From Zhongshania aliphaticivorans (GTDB taxonomy: Bacteria; Pseudomonadota; Gammaproteobacteria; Pseudomonadales; Spongiibacteraceae): 64,000 nt of DNA. Every line of letters starts with the position of its first letter. Within the stretch, counting starts at the first letter, position 1. The DNA lies in the NCBI RefSeq assembly GCF_001586255.1, contig NZ_CP014544.1, positions 3,318,501 to 3,382,500 on the forward strand. Direction: 5' to 3'. This document shows positions 31,924-41,809 of the stretch, piece after piece. The translations under genes and the position numbers were made by a program. The notes beneath the pieces were generated by a model. The model saw nothing but the letters and a program-made list of their open reading frames with translations. It had not been told where the DNA came from and did not search any database.

Positions 31924-32676
31924 CTAGGTGCGCGCCAAACTGCACACTGGGCAGGCCGGGTCTGGGCGGAGATTTAATTGCCGCAGTTCCATATTAATGC
32001 CGTCAATCAATAATAAGCGCCCCACCAAAGTCTCCCCCAAACCCGATAAACACTTGAGCGCCTCCAGCGCCTGCATGCTACCAATAATGCCAACGACAGG
32101 CGCAAGCACGCCACTCTCGGAACAATTGAGCGCTGCGTCATCCGCCTCGTGGTAGAGGCAGCGATAGCAGGGAGAGTTGTCGCGGCGAAAATCAAACACA
32201 CTCAACTGCCCTTCACCACGAATGGCCGCGCCGGAGACCAAGGGCTTACGTGCGCTATAACAGGCTTGGTTTAAGGCAAAGCGGGTAGTGAAGTTATCGC
32301 TAGCGTCCACCACGAGATCGACCTCGACCACGGCCTTTAGCAACGCGTCATCACTTAGTCGCACCGGGTACTTCAACAAGCTCGTATCGCTGTTTATCGC
32401 TTTAATGCTGTCGGCCACTGAATCGACCTTTCGGCGGCCAATATCACTGCTGCCATGGGCGATCTGGCGTTGCAAATTGCTTAAATCAACGGTGTCATCA
32501 TCGGCCAAATGCAACTCGCCCACCCCCGATGCCGCCAAGTACAGGGCTACCGGGCAACCCAAGCCGCCCATGCCAACGATAAGCACACGGCTAGCCAGTA
32601 GGGCCTCTTGGCCATCGACATCCAAACCCGGCAATAAAATATGACGGCTATAACGCAGCAATTGCTCGTCATTCAT
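31924..32676 (-). CDS. moeB: Molybdopterin-synthase adenylyltransferase / HesA-MoeB-ThiF protein
   Basis: E1-like adenylyltransferase that activates the C-terminal Gly of a small sulphur carrier (MoaD or ThiS). It has 250 residues from the ATG at 32676, which overlaps the prmC stop by 8 nt. Visible: VLIVGMGGLGCPVALYLA (nucleotide loop), DDDTVDLSNLQRQIAHG, VVDASDNFTTRFALN, and the zinc ligands CYRC and CPVC. NCSESGVLAPVVG holds the MoeB-type Cys region. ThiF is the main alternative. prmC-moeB pairing is common in this group. Confidence 0.88.
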   Translation of the reverse strand: MNDEQLLRYSRHILLPGLDVDGQEALLASRVLIVGMGGLGCPVALYLAASGVGELHLADDDTVDLSNLQRQIAHGSSDIGRRKVDSVADSIKAINSDTSLLKYPVRLSDDALLKAVVEVDLVVDASDNFTTRFALNQACYSARKPLVSGAAIRGEGQLSVFDFRRDNSPCYRCLYHEADDAALNCSESGVLAPVVGIIGSMQALEALKCLSGLGETLVGRLLLIDGINMELRQLNLRPDPACPVCSLART

Positions 32677-33517
32677 TACGCCACACCCCCCAGCTAATTC
32701 GTTCATTGCCGCCGTAGTCGCGACGGGATTCAATACTACTGAAACCGCGCTCGCTCAACACTTCGCGGACCGCTGCAGCCTGTTGAAAACCGTGTTCCAA
32801 CAACAGCACCCCACCCTCGGCCAAATAGCCCGGCGCTAGGCTAATAATATGTTTGAGATCCGCCATGCCCTTATCAGCAGCAACTAGGGCTGAACGCGGC
32901 TCAAAGCGCACGTCCCCTTCAAGCAAATGCGGATCATCGGGGTCGATATACGGCGGGTTACTAACAATCAATTGATATTGCGCGGCACTGAGGGCAGCAA
33001 ACCAGTCGGACTGCAGAAAGCGCACATTACTCAGGCCGAGCGCAACACGATTTGCTTCCGCCAAGGCCACTGCTTCCGCAATATAATCTAAGCCCAAAAC
33101 CTCGGCATCGGCACGCTCCGAGGCCAGCGCCAAGGCAATTGCACCGGTGCCAGTGCCTAAATCAAGAATCTGCAGTTTGTCCTGATTAATTATTACCTCA
33201 AGCGCACGCTCAACTAAGCACTCGGTATCCGGACGGGGAATCAAGCTGGCGGGAGACACTGCCAGCGGCAGCGACCAAAAGTCACGATACCCCAAAATAT
33301 GAGCGATTGGTTCGCCAGCCAGACGCCGTGCAAAAAGCGCTTGAAATTGCGCCTGCTCCGTCGCCGTCAACTCCCGCTCCGGCCAGCTGTATAAATAACT
33401 GCGGGGCTTGTTTAGGCAGTGGCAAAGCAGGAGTGCGGTATCGAGGTCGGCGCTGTCACTAAGCGCCGCTAATTGTCCGCGATACGCGAGGGCGTCAGCA
33501 ATGCTGAGGCTCGACAT
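32669..33517 (-). CDS. prmC: Release factor glutamine methyltransferase
   Basis: SAM-dependent enzyme that methylates the Gln of the GGQ motif in RF1 and RF2, which raises termination efficiency. It has 282 residues: an N-terminal helical domain (about 1-80), then the methyltransferase fold with LDLGTGTGAIALALA (about 119-132) and the NPPY active site at about 187-190 (IVSNPPYIDPDD). Its start overlaps the prfA stop by 1 nt; its substrate RF1 is the gene directly upstream. Confidence 0.97.
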   Translation of the reverse strand: MSSLSIADALAYRGQLAALSDSADLDTALLLCHCLNKPRSYLYSWPERELTATEQAQFQALFARRLAGEPIAHILGYRDFWSLPLAVSPASLIPRPDTECLVERALEVIINQDKLQILDLGTGTGAIALALASERADAEVLGLDYIAEAVALAEANRVALGLSNVRFLQSDWFAALSAAQYQLIVSNPPYIDPDDPHLLEGDVRFEPRSALVAADKGMADLKHIISLAPGYLAEGGVLLLEHGFQQAAAVREVLSERGFSSIESRRDYGGNERISWGVWRNE

Positions 33518-34599
33518 TATTCCGCCAGTGCCGCCAAGAGATCGGCTTGGTATTCTTGACGCAGCGGCGAAATAATATGATCAACGTCGCCCTGTACGAA
33601 TTCATCTAATTTATACAGCGTAAGATTAATACGGTGATCGGTTACTCGGCCCTGAGGAAAATTATAGGTGCGAATACGCTCAGAGCGGTCGCCACTGCCC
33701 ACCAAATTACGGCGCTCGGTCGCCTGCTCCGCCAAGTTTTTGCTACTCGCGGCATCGTTCACTTTTGCGGTTAACAAGGACATCGCCCTCGCCTTGTTTT
33801 TGTGCTGGGAGCGCTCGTCTTGGCACTCCACCACAATACCGGTTGGGATGTGAACAATACGCACCGCCGAATCCGTGGTGTTTACGTGCTGACCACCGGC
33901 GCCGCTCGAGCGAAAGGTGTCGATACGCAGATCACCCTTATTAATTAATATTTCGTCGGCCTCTTCCGGCTCGGCCATCACTGCCACCGTACAAGCCGAG
34001 GTATGAATCCGGCCCTGGGATTCGGTTTCTGGCACACGCTGCACGCGGTGGGCACCGGACTCAAACTTGAGATGACCGTACACCTCTTGGCCCGCCACCC
34101 GACTAATAATCTCTTTGTAGCCGCCGTGCTCACCTTGGCGCTCGCTCAACACCTCAACACGCCAGCCCTTGCGCTCGGCGTAACGGGAGTACATACGGAA
34201 CAGGTCCCCGGCAAAAATAGCCGCTTCGTCGCCACCGGTACCGGCGCGAATTTCCAAAAACACGTTATGGGAGTCATTCGGGTCCTTGGGCAGCAGCAAG
34301 GTTTGCAGCTCTACTTCCAAGGTTTCTAGCTTGGCTTTTGCTGCTTTAACCTCCTCTTCGGCCATTTCCCGCATATCGGCATCGTCTTCGCTCAACATAG
34401 CGGTGGCTTCAGCCAAATCTTCAGCAACTTGACGGTAGTGGCCATAGCTTTGCACCACCGACTCTATTTCTGCGTATTCCTGTGACAGACCGCGAAAGCG
34501 ATCTTGATTGCCAATAATTTCTGGGTCGCTCAGCAGGGCGCCGATCTCTTCGTAGCGATCAAGTAAATTGTCGAGTTTGCTGACAAGGGAGGCCTTCAT
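33517..34599 (-). CDS. prfA: Peptide chain release factor 1
   Basis: RF1, which terminates at UAA and UAG. It has 360 residues: the codon-recognition tripeptide Pro-Glu-Thr at about 190-192 (RVPETES; family PxT) and GGQ at about 235-237 ([16 protein letters not shown]), plus the domain 3 sequence [12 protein letters not shown]. It lies 31 nt after hemA and overlaps prmC by 1 nt, giving the classic hemA-prfA-prmC operon. Confidence 0.98.
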   Translation of the reverse strand: MKASLVSKLDNLLDRYEEIGALLSDPEIIGNQDRFRGLSQEYAEIESVVQSYGHYRQVAEDLAEATAMLSEDDADMREMAEEEVKAAKAKLETLEVELQTLLLPKDPNDSHNVFLEIRAGTGGDEAAIFAGDLFRMYSRYAERKGWRVEVLSERQGEHGGYKEIISRVAGQEVYGHLKFESGAHRVQRVPETESQGRIHTSACTVAVMAEPEEADEILINKGDLRIDTFRSSGAGGQHVNTTDSAVRIVHIPTGIVVECQDERSQHKNKARAMSLLTAKVNDAASSKNLAEQATERRNLVGSGDRSERIRTYNFPQGRVTDHRINLTLYKLDEFVQGDVDHIISPLRQEYQADLLAALAE

Positions 34600-34630
34600 A
34601 TTTGCTCACTTAATTAAGGTGTGGAGTGGC

Positions 34631-35902
34631 TTAGGAGTCGCTGTCTTTAAGCTGAAATAACTCCCGCGCCCAGTGGACGAGGTCTGTTCGACCTTTGGCG
34701 CCCGCCGCTTTTATTTGGGTTGTTGGGCTGTGTATTAATTTATTGGTCAAGCCCCGAGCCAGTTGCTCTAGCACTTGCTCGGCGTCGTCACCCTTGGCCA
34801 ATTGCCGCAAAGCGCGCTCTAGCTCGGCATCGCGATACTCTTCCGCCTTGGCGCGATAATCTCGCACCGTATCAACAGCATCTAAAGCGCGCAGTTGCGT
34901 CTGCCATTCTAGCAAGGCCTTTGCGATTATATCGCCAGCCTTATGGGCCTCACTTTGTCTAGCGCGCTTATTCTCTTCAACGATTTCACGCAAATCATCT
35001 ACCGTGTATAAATAGACATCGGCCAGCTCCGCAACCTGCGGCTCGATATCCCTCGGTACGGCGATATCGACCATCACCATGGGCCGATGTTTACGTTTTT
35101 TCAGTGCAACTTCCACCGCCCCCTTACCGAGAATGGGCAATTGACTGGCCGTCGACGCCACCACAATATCGGCATCAACCAAATATTTCGGCATGTCCGA
35201 CAGCATCACTGCCTCGCCATTAAACTGCTCGGCTAAAAGCCGCGCCCGGTCTAAGGTTCGATTGGCAATAATAATACGCTTTACGCCCTTGTCCTGAAGA
35301 TGGCGGGCGACCAGTTCGATGGTTTCACCCGCGCCAATCAATAGCGCAGTACAACTACTCAGCGAGGAGAATACATGCTGGGTTAGGTTAACAGCCGCAT
35401 ATGCCACCGACACTGGGTTTTCACCAATACCGGTATCGGTGCGCACCCGCTTGGCGACCGAAAACACTTGGGCAAAGGTGCGATGCAAGGCGCCATTGGC
35501 GGTGCCAGCCTCAACCGCTTGGGCGTAGGCAGTCTTCATTTGGCCTAAAATTTGAGGTTCGCCAAGCACCATGGAGTCGAGGCCCGCGGCCACTTCCATC
35601 ATATGCTTTAGGGCATCTTGGCCACGGCAATCGTAGATACAGGCGGCTAACTCGGCGCGATCAATACGGTGATAGGCCGCCAACCAATCCACCATACTAT
35701 GAACTGTGGCATCGGCAGCGTCATTGAGCACGCCATATAATTCAGTGCGGTTACAGGTCGAGAGAATTGCCAACTCAGATACGCCAATACACGTAAGCGC
35801 ATCACGCAGCGCGAGTGGCATTTGCTCAGGCACAAACGCCACGCGCTCGCGCACCGCGACCGGGGCCGAGTTGTGGTTAATGCCGATTACGAGCAGATTC
35901 AT
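34631..35902 (-). CDS. hemA: Glutamyl-tRNA reductase
   Basis: NADPH-dependent reductase of Glu-tRNA(Glu), the first step of the C5 pathway to tetrapyrroles. It has 423 residues from the ATG at 35902; MNLLVIGINHNSAPVAVRER is the family N-terminus, so the 23-residue upstream extension is dropped. The catalytic Cys is at about 50 (ILSTCNRTELYG); the NADPH site LLIGAGETIELVARHL and the C-terminal dimerisation helices are present. It is divergent from the TPR lipoprotein with 210 nt between starts. Confidence 0.97.
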   Translation of the reverse strand: MNLLVIGINHNSAPVAVRERVAFVPEQMPLALRDALTCIGVSELAILSTCNRTELYGVLNDAADATVHSMVDWLAAYHRIDRAELAACIYDCRGQDALKHMMEVAAGLDSMVLGEPQILGQMKTAYAQAVEAGTANGALHRTFAQVFSVAKRVRTDTGIGENPVSVAYAAVNLTQHVFSSLSSCTALLIGAGETIELVARHLQDKGVKRIIIANRTLDRARLLAEQFNGEAVMLSDMPKYLVDADIVVASTASQLPILGKGAVEVALKKRKHRPMVMVDIAVPRDIEPQVAELADVYLYTVDDLREIVEENKRARQSEAHKAGDIIAKALLEWQTQLRALDAVDTVRDYRAKAEEYRDAELERALRQLAKGDDAEQVLEQLARGLTNKLIHSPTTQIKAAGAKGRTDLVHWARELFQLKDSDS

Positions 35903-36112
35903 GAAATATGGGACGCCTGACTTTCCGTTTAACGCGGGAGCAAGGCTGAATTTTAGCAAGATGGAGGCCAAATGTGGATTTTATTCCCACCTTGAGCCAA
36001 ACATTGTTGATCGGCGAATTAAACTTGCCATCAAATGTCCTAGCTTATAGCCCTAACCCATAAGCAAGAGCCATGCTAACATTGGCCATCAAAACCTCGG
36101 TGATCACTATTT

Positions 36113-37828
36113 ATGCGTTCTGTCTTACCAAGCCTGTTATTCACATTAACGCTACTGAGCGGCTGCGCCAGCTTAGTATCTGAGCCTGAGACAAGCCCTG
36201 CGGAAGAGGCCCGCCCAACGGTCAGCGAAAAACCCCTGCGCCCCTTCCCCGAGGACACGTTTTTCGATCTCCTCGTTGCCGAAGTCGCCCTGCGCTACCA
36301 CGACCTAGACACCGCACTGGACAACTACAGCTACCAAGCCGATAAAACTAGCGATCGCGGTGTCATCAGCACCACAGCCCGTCTCGCGCAGTACCTAAAC
36401 CGCGATCAAGTGGCCCAAAAATACGCGCAACAGTGGTTACAATTTGAGCCAGAAAGCGCCGAGGCCCACTATATACTGGCCTCGTCACTGTCGCGCAGCC
36501 AACGCCCCCTGGACGCATTCCCACACATGACCAAGGTCATGGAATTAGGAGGCGAGAGTAATTTCGCGGCCTTGGCCGCCACCGTTCTCTCTCGCTCCGA
36601 AGCGGAACAAAACACCTTTTTGCAACAACTAAATGCCCAGCTAGACCGCTACCCAGGGGAAAACTCCCTCAAGATTGCCAAAGCATTAATGCTCCAGTAT
36701 CAGCAGCAAGAGACCGCAGCCCTGGCACTTATTCAACAAGTCCTCATCGACGAGCCAGACAATCCCCACGCCCTGCTTATTGAAACACGCACCCTAGCCC
36801 AATTAGGGCAAGACGATGAAGCGCTCACCCGCCTACGTTACGCGGTAGACCAAAACCCCAACCACAAGCGCCTGCGCCACGACCTCGCCCGACGCTTGGT
36901 AAAATCCGACTTATTCCAAGCCAAAGCCCAATACGAACTGTTAGTTAGGCAAAACCCCGACGACAGTGATCTACTGCTAGAGCTCATGCTGATCAATCGC
37001 GAACTCAGCAATACCGACGAGGCCGCCCAACAGCTTGAATCCCTTAGCGACACCCCCGCCCATAGCAGTCGCGCCCACTACGTACTCGGCCGTCTCGCCG
37101 AAGAAGACCGCAACTGGCCCGAAGCCATCGCCCACTATGAACAAGCCGTTACCAACCCCGAGTTCAGCCCTGCCAGCCAGCGTCTGGCCAGCATCTCATT
37201 AAGCATCGACGGCGCCGAAAAAACCCTAGAGCGCTTACAAAACCTGCGCTTGCGCATGCCTGAACACAGCAGCCTGATTTACTTACTGGAAGCGGAAATA
37301 CTGCGCAAAGAGACCCAGTATCAGCGCGGCTACGATCTACTGAGCAGCGCCCTAGTAAACACGCCAGATGACGAGCAGCTGCGCTACGCCCGCTCACTGT
37401 TTAGCGAGAAACTCGGCAACCTCGATGGCGTCGAAACCGACCTCAGGCACATTATTGCTCGCGACCCAGAGAATGCGACGGCGCTTAATGCCCTCGGCTA
37501 CAGCCTAGCCACCCTCAGCTCCCGGCTTGATGAGGCCGAAACCCTCGTTAAGCGCGCCCTCCTCATCGAACCCGAAGACGCCGCCATTATCGACAGCTAC
37601 GGCTGGATACTGTTTCTCAAAGGCAATATTGACGGCGCAGTAAAAGTGCTAGAAAAAGCCTACAGCAAAAGTCAGGACCACGAAATTGCCGCTCACTATG
37701 GCGAAGCCCTCTGGAACAGCGGCGATGAGCAACGCGCGAAAACCGTGTGGAAGGCAGGCCTTAAAGACACCCCAAACAGCCCGATTATTTTTGACACCCT
37801 GCGCAGACTGAAGCTACTCAATGATTAG
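36113..37828 (+). CDS. TPR-repeat lipoprotein
   Basis: Protein of 571 residues with a lipoprotein signal (LTLLSGCAS, lipid-modified Cys at about 18) and tandem tetratricopeptide repeats over most of its length (for example QYLNRDQVAQKYAQQWLQFEP, LGRLAEEDRNWPEAIAHYEQ, LNALGYSLATLSSRLDEAET). It matches the position and type of the large TPR protein between hemA and lolB in Pseudomonas. Probably outer-membrane or periplasmic scaffold; partners unknown. Its stop overlaps lolB by 8 nt, so it may work with outer-membrane lipoprotein sorting, which is inference. Confidence 0.88.
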   Translation: MRSVLPSLLFTLTLLSGCASLVSEPETSPAEEARPTVSEKPLRPFPEDTFFDLLVAEVALRYHDLDTALDNYSYQADKTSDRGVISTTARLAQYLNRDQVAQKYAQQWLQFEPESAEAHYILASSLSRSQRPLDAFPHMTKVMELGGESNFAALAATVLSRSEAEQNTFLQQLNAQLDRYPGENSLKIAKALMLQYQQQETAALALIQQVLIDEPDNPHALLIETRTLAQLGQDDEALTRLRYAVDQNPNHKRLRHDLARRLVKSDLFQAKAQYELLVRQNPDDSDLLLELMLINRELSNTDEAAQQLESLSDTPAHSSRAHYVLGRLAEEDRNWPEAIAHYEQAVTNPEFSPASQRLASISLSIDGAEKTLERLQNLRLRMPEHSSLIYLLEAEILRKETQYQRGYDLLSSALVNTPDDEQLRYARSLFSEKLGNLDGVETDLRHIIARDPENATALNALGYSLATLSSRLDEAETLVKRALLIEPEDAAIIDSYGWILFLKGNIDGAVKVLEKAYSKSQDHEIAAHYGEALWNSGDEQRAKTVWKAGLKDTPNSPIIFDTLRRLKLLND

Positions 37829-38414
37829 ATTACCGAAAACACCGCTTACCCATACTAAGCTCGCCGTCATTGCCGCACTCACAATATTAACCGGCTGTGC
37901 CGCCAGCCCCGAGCGCTACCAAGACAGTAGCGCCGAGCAGTGGCAACTAAAGGGCAAAATAGGCCTTTGGCACGGCGACAAAAAAGAAAGCGCCACTATC
38001 GACTGGCAGCAATGCAGCGCCGACAGCATGCATATCCGCCTCAGCGGCCCACTGGGCAGCGGTGCCATTGAGCTGTTTGCCGACAGCGATGGCGCCAGCC
38101 TGAGCCAAAACGGCGAAACCCGTCGCGCCGCGAGCATCGAAAGCCTCGCCGCACAAGCGCAATGGCCCCTGCCGGTTGACGCTTTACGCCTGTGGGTACG
38201 AGGTCGCGCCGCGCCTCAACTTGAGTTGCGCAGCCGAATAAATACGAATGGCCAACTTGAAGAACTCGAACAAGCCGGCTGGACCATTCGTTATCGCTAC
38301 AGCGAACCCGAGCAAACGCTGCCAGAACGGGTTGATGCCAACTCGGCAGACACCCGCCTAAGCCTAATTATTCGCGATTGGGGCGAACAAACCGGCATGT
38401 GTACGCCAAAATGA
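37821..38414 (+). CDS. lolB: Outer-membrane lipoprotein receptor LolB
   Basis: Outer-membrane acceptor that receives lipoproteins from LolA and inserts them. It has 197 residues with lipobox ILTGCAAS (Cys at about 26), then [17 protein letters not shown] and a domain that fits the LolB barrel ([28 protein letters not shown]). The start overlaps the TPR gene by 8 nt and the stop overlaps the ispE start by 4 nt. Confidence 0.95.
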   Translation: MIRLPKTPLTHTKLAVIAALTILTGCAASPERYQDSSAEQWQLKGKIGLWHGDKKESATIDWQQCSADSMHIRLSGPLGSGAIELFADSDGASLSQNGETRRAASIESLAAQAQWPLPVDALRLWVRGRAAPQLELRSRINTNGQLEELEQAGWTIRYRYSEPEQTLPERVDANSADTRLSLIIRDWGEQTGMCTPK

Positions 38415-39256
38415 TGACAATAGAGCTGCCCTGCCCCGCAAAAATAAATTTATTTCTGAATATCACCGGCCGCCGCGCCGACGGTTATCACGAACTGCAA
38501 ACCGTCTTTCAATTGCTCGATTACGGCGATAGTTTGCGACTCACTCGCCGCGACGACGGTCAAATCCGCCTGCACCCCGAACTCGACGGCGTCGCCAGTG
38601 AAGACAACTTGATAATGCGCGCAGCGCGGCAATTACAGGCACTTCACCCGCACAAACGCCTCGGCGCCGACCTCTCCCTCATTAAACGCCTTCCCATGGG
38701 CGGGGGTATAGGCGGCGGCAGCTCGGATGCCGCAAGCACGCTAGTGGGCCTTAACGCCCTGTGGGATCTAAAGCTAAATTTGACGCAACTCGGCGATATT
38801 GGCTTAAAACTCGGCGCCGACGTACCCGTTTTCGTCCATGGCAAGACGGCCTGGGCGGAGGGAATAGGTGAAAAACTTAGCCCCATAGAAACCCCAGAAA
38901 GCTGGTTTGTGGTGCTAAAACCAGACTGTCATGTGTCCACTGTAGAAATTTTTTGTCATGAACAATTGACACGCCATAGCTCACCGATCAAAATAGCCGC
39001 CTTTCTTGAGGGAGGTAACGGAAATAGTTGCGAACCACTGGTTCGAAAACTGTATCCGAATGTTGATAAGGCTTTGATTTGGCTGAATCAATTCTCTCCC
39101 GCAAAGCTGACCGGAACAGGCGCATGCGTGTTTGCCAGCTTTCAAGATCAGGCAACTGCCGAGGCAGTTTGCGCGCAACGACCGAATAATATTGACGGTT
39201 TCGTTGCCCGAGGTGTAAACACCTCGCCACTGCATAAAGCATTGGGCATTCTCTAA
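38411..39256 (+). CDS. ispE: 4-diphosphocytidyl-2-C-methyl-D-erythritol kinase
   Basis: GHMP kinase of the MEP isoprenoid pathway. It has 281 residues from the ATG at 38411; a second ATG follows at once at 38414, and either overlaps the lolB stop. Visible: [13 protein letters not shown] with the catalytic Lys, the ATP loop [16 protein letters not shown], and a closing [13 protein letters not shown]. Located between lolB and tRNA-Gln/prs as usual. Confidence 0.97.
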   Translation: MMTIELPCPAKINLFLNITGRRADGYHELQTVFQLLDYGDSLRLTRRDDGQIRLHPELDGVASEDNLIMRAARQLQALHPHKRLGADLSLIKRLPMGGGIGGGSSDAASTLVGLNALWDLKLNLTQLGDIGLKLGADVPVFVHGKTAWAEGIGEKLSPIETPESWFVVLKPDCHVSTVEIFCHEQLTRHSSPIKIAAFLEGGNGNSCEPLVRKLYPNVDKALIWLNQFSPAKLTGTGACVFASFQDQATAEAVCAQRPNNIDGFVARGVNTSPLHKALGIL

Positions 39257-39277
39257 CGCAGACCTGAAAAGTTTAAT

Positions 39278-39352
39278 TGGGGTGTCGCCAAGTGGTAAGG
39301 CACTGGGTTTTGATCTCAGCATTCGTAGGTTCGAGTCCTACCACCCCAGCCA
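39278..39352 (+). tRNA. tRNA-Gln (anticodon TTG)
   Basis: The 75-nt cloverleaf folds fully: acceptor TGGGGTG/CACCCCA, anticodon stem CTGGG/CTCAG around loop TTTTGAT with anticodon TTG at 39310-39312, and T arm GTAGG-TTCGAGT-CCTAC. Discriminator G and an encoded CCA end it. The U1-A72 first pair is the Gln identity feature. It lies 21 nt after ispE, so it is either processed from the ispE transcript or driven from a promoter inside ispE. Confidence 0.98.
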
Positions 39353-39363
39353 TTTTAAAACTC

Positions 39364-39399
39364 GCCGCGTAAAGCGGCTTGTAGCTTCAAATCAGCTAC
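39364..39399 (+). terminator. Hairpins after tRNA-Gln
   Basis: Two short stems follow the tRNA: GCCGC/GCGGC around GTAAA (39364-39378) and GTAGCT/AGCTAC (39381-39399). Neither is followed by a good T run, so this could be a weak terminator or a processing structure upstream of prs. Confidence 0.35.
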
Positions 39400-39509
39400 C
39401 TGAGCTATTTATATCATAAGGTACAGGCACTGAGAGCCGGTCAATTGCGATAAATTGGCAACGCACACCACCTGAAATTCATTAACACCAGCCCTACAGG
39501 ACGCCGACC

Positions 39510-40454
39510 GTGCCCAAGATGATGGTCTTCACCGGCAATGCCAACCCCGAACTTGCTCGTAAAATTGCCGAGCACCTGCACCTACCACTCGGCGACGCAG
39601 TGGTTGGCAAGTTCAGTGATGGCGAGATCTTCGTCGAAGTGAACGAGAATGTCCGTGGCGCCGATGTCTTTCTGCTGCAACCCACCTGCGCACCGACCAA
39701 TGACAACTTGATGGAACTCATCGTCATGGCCGATGCCATGCGCAGAGCTTCGGCTGGCCGCATCACCGCCGTTGTCCCCTACTTTGGTTACGCTCGCCAA
39801 GATCGCCGGGTACGCTCGCAGCGCGTACCGATCTCAGCCAAAGTCGTTGCCGACATGATGAGTGGCGTTGGCATCAACAGAGTACTCACTGTTGACCTGC
39901 ACGCCGAACAGATTCAGGGCTTTTTTGACGTACCAGTAGACAATGTTTACGGCTCACCCGTGTTACTCGACGACATCAGCCGCCAGCAATACGAAAATCA
40001 AATGGTGGTATCGCCAGATATCGGTGGCGTTGTGCGCGCCCGCGCTGTTGCCAAGCAGCTAGACGACGCCGACCTTGCGATTATCGACAAGCGCCGCCCC
40101 GCCGCTGGCATTGCCCAGGTTATGCATATAATCGGCGAAGTTGAAGGCAAAACCTGCATATTAGTCGACGATATGGTCGATACTGCCGGAACGCTATGCA
40201 AAGCAGCTGAAGCCTTAAAGCAGCATGGCGCAGCAAAAGTTGTCGCTTACTGTACACATCCTGTATTATCCGGCGCCGCCATTGCCAATATCAATGGCTC
40301 TCAGCTAGACGAACTGGTAGTAACCGACACCATTCCGCTTTCTGAAGACGCAAGAAAATGCAGCAAAATTCGCCAGCTAACCCTGGCAAATCTATTGGCC
40401 GAGTCAATCCGACGGGTCAGTAATGAAGAGTCGATCAGCGCCCTGTTCCGCTAA
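39510..40454 (+). CDS. prs: Ribose-phosphate pyrophosphokinase
   Basis: Makes PRPP from ribose 5-phosphate and ATP for nucleotide, histidine and NAD synthesis. At 314 residues it is full length, with [38 protein letters not shown] (ATP site), [11 protein letters not shown] and the PRPP loop [12 protein letters not shown] (about 217). The start is GTG (gtgcccaagatg); a nearby in-frame ATG at 39519 is an alternative. PRPP produced here feeds HisG at the other end of the window. Confidence 0.97.
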   Translation: MPKMMVFTGNANPELARKIAEHLHLPLGDAVVGKFSDGEIFVEVNENVRGADVFLLQPTCAPTNDNLMELIVMADAMRRASAGRITAVVPYFGYARQDRRVRSQRVPISAKVVADMMSGVGINRVLTVDLHAEQIQGFFDVPVDNVYGSPVLLDDISRQQYENQMVVSPDIGGVVRARAVAKQLDDADLAIIDKRRPAAGIAQVMHIIGEVEGKTCILVDDMVDTAGTLCKAAEALKQHGAAKVVAYCTHPVLSGAAIANINGSQLDELVVTDTIPLSEDARKCSKIRQLTLANLLAESIRRVSNEESISALFR

Positions 40455-40488
40455 GCACTTCGTTTAGCAACACCGTTTTTCGACATTT

Positions 40489-40519
40489 ACCGCCGCACTG
40501 GTCGCAAGTCGGCGGTTTT
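40489..40519 (+). terminator. Terminator or attenuator between prs and rplY
   Basis: Inverted repeat ACCGCCG (40489-40495) and CGGCGGT (40510-40516) with a 14-nt loop is followed by TTTT. This is a plausible intrinsic terminator for prs, probably leaky because rplY follows after 25 nt. Confidence 0.6.
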
Positions 40520-40540
40520 CGCGTTATTAAGGAGACACAT

Positions 40541-41173
40541 ATGTCTAGCGATTACACAGTTAGCGCAACAGTACGCGCAGATGTAGGGAAAGGTGCGAGC
40601 CGCCGCCTACGTCGTCTGGAAGGTGAAATTCCTGCTATTGTTTACGGTGGCGAAAAAGCACCACAAATGCTCAATCTGATTCACAAAGACCTGATCAGAT
40701 TGCTCAACGACGAAGCTTTCTACACCTCCATCCTGACCTTGGATGTTGATGGCCAGAAAGAGTCTGTAGTACTGAAGGATCTGCAACGCCACCCAGCTAA
40801 ATTGCGCGTTTTACACGCCGATTTCCTGCGCGTCAATGCCGACACCCCCATTACTCTCCATGTGCCACTACACTTCTTAAATGAAGATATCTGTGTCGGC
40901 GTCAAACTGCAGGGCGGCAATATCACCCACGCAGCAACCGACATCGAAGTTCAGTGCTTACCGAAGGATCTCCCCGAGTTCATTGAAGTGGACATGGCCA
41001 AGATCGAAACTGGCACCACACTCCACATCTCTGACCTCGTACTACCAGCCGGTGTTAGCAGCACCGCCCTAGCACTGGGTGAAGATCACGACCAAGCCAT
41101 TGCTACTGTTCACGCTCCACGCGGCGCTTCTAGCGACGATGAAGACGAAGCAGAAGCAAGCGACGCAGAGTAA
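40541..41173 (+). CDS. rplY: 50S ribosomal protein L25/general stress protein Ctc
   Basis: 5S rRNA-binding protein of the two-domain CTC type. It has 210 residues: the L25 domain (about 5-95; VGKGASRRLRRLEGEIPAIVYGG) and a C-terminal beta domain (about 100-190; LHVPLHFLNEDICVG), ending in an acidic SDDEDEAEASDAE tail. It has GGAG before the ATG. The prs-rplY-pth-ychF order is standard. Confidence 0.96.
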   Translation: MSSDYTVSATVRADVGKGASRRLRRLEGEIPAIVYGGEKAPQMLNLIHKDLIRLLNDEAFYTSILTLDVDGQKESVVLKDLQRHPAKLRVLHADFLRVNADTPITLHVPLHFLNEDICVGVKLQGGNITHAATDIEVQCLPKDLPEFIEVDMAKIETGTTLHISDLVLPAGVSSTALALGEDHDQAIATVHAPRGASSDDEDEAEASDAE

Positions 41174-41181
41174 TAAGCTAA

Positions 41182-41195
41182 CGGCCCCTTGGGGC
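41182..41195. promoter_or_regulatory. Palindrome between rplY and pth
   Basis: GGCCCCTTGGGGCC is a perfect 14-nt palindrome directly after the rplY stop. With no T run it is not a convincing terminator; it may be an attenuator or an RNA-processing hairpin within the rplY-pth transcript. Confidence 0.4.
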
Positions 41196-41215
41196 CTATA
41201 GTAACAGGCGCTCCA

Positions 41216-41803
41216 TTGACTACGATAAAACTGATCGTTGGGCTGGCTAACCCCGGCCCGCAATATCACGATACTCGTCACAATGCGGGCGCCTGGTTCG
41301 TTTCAGAACTGGCGCGCCAGCATCATTGCACGCTCAGCAGCGAATCTCGGTTTTTTGGCGACACCGCCAGAATCCAATACCAAGGTGCAGACCTGCGCCT
41401 ATTAGTCCCCACCACATTTATGAACCGCAGCGGTCAAGCTATCGCAGCACTTGCTAATTTTTACCGAATTCCGGCTGAGGCCATTCTCGTCGCCCACGAC
41501 GAGCTGGATCTCGCCCCCGGCACCGCCCGCTTCAAAACCGGCGGCGGCCATGGCGGCCACAACGGCCTGCGCGATACCATTGCCCAACTGGGCAATAACA
41601 ACAATTTCCACCGCCTGCGGGTTGGCATTGGCCACCCCGGCAGCGCGGCGCAAGTCACCAATTATGTTCTTGGCAAACCGCCAGCCGACGAGCGCATCAG
41701 CATCGACCGCTGTATCGACGAAGCCCTGCGCAGCCTCCCCGACGCCGTTAACGGCGACTGGGCCAAGGCCATGAATCAACTACACAGCTATAAACAAGGG
41801 TAA
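41216..41803 (+). CDS. pth: Peptidyl-tRNA hydrolase
   Basis: Releases tRNA from drop-off peptidyl-tRNA. It has 195 residues from a TTG at 41216, chosen because [20 protein letters not shown] matches family starts; a TTG at 41189 would add nine residues without homology. Catalytic His at about 22 (DTRHNAGAW), plus [10 protein letters not shown] and the HDELDLAPG and [12 protein letters not shown] motifs, are intact. It lies 6 nt before ychF. Confidence 0.95.
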   Translation: MTTIKLIVGLANPGPQYHDTRHNAGAWFVSELARQHHCTLSSESRFFGDTARIQYQGADLRLLVPTTFMNRSGQAIAALANFYRIPAEAILVAHDELDLAPGTARFKTGGGHGGHNGLRDTIAQLGNNNNFHRLRVGIGHPGSAAQVTNYVLGKPPADERISIDRCIDEALRSLPDAVNGDWAKAMNQLHSYKQG

Positions 41804-41809
41804 AATCAA

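Noticed and set aside
41182-41195. GGCCCC palindrome as a terminator for rplY
   Set aside because: No T run, and pth starts 20 nt later; kept only as a possible attenuator.
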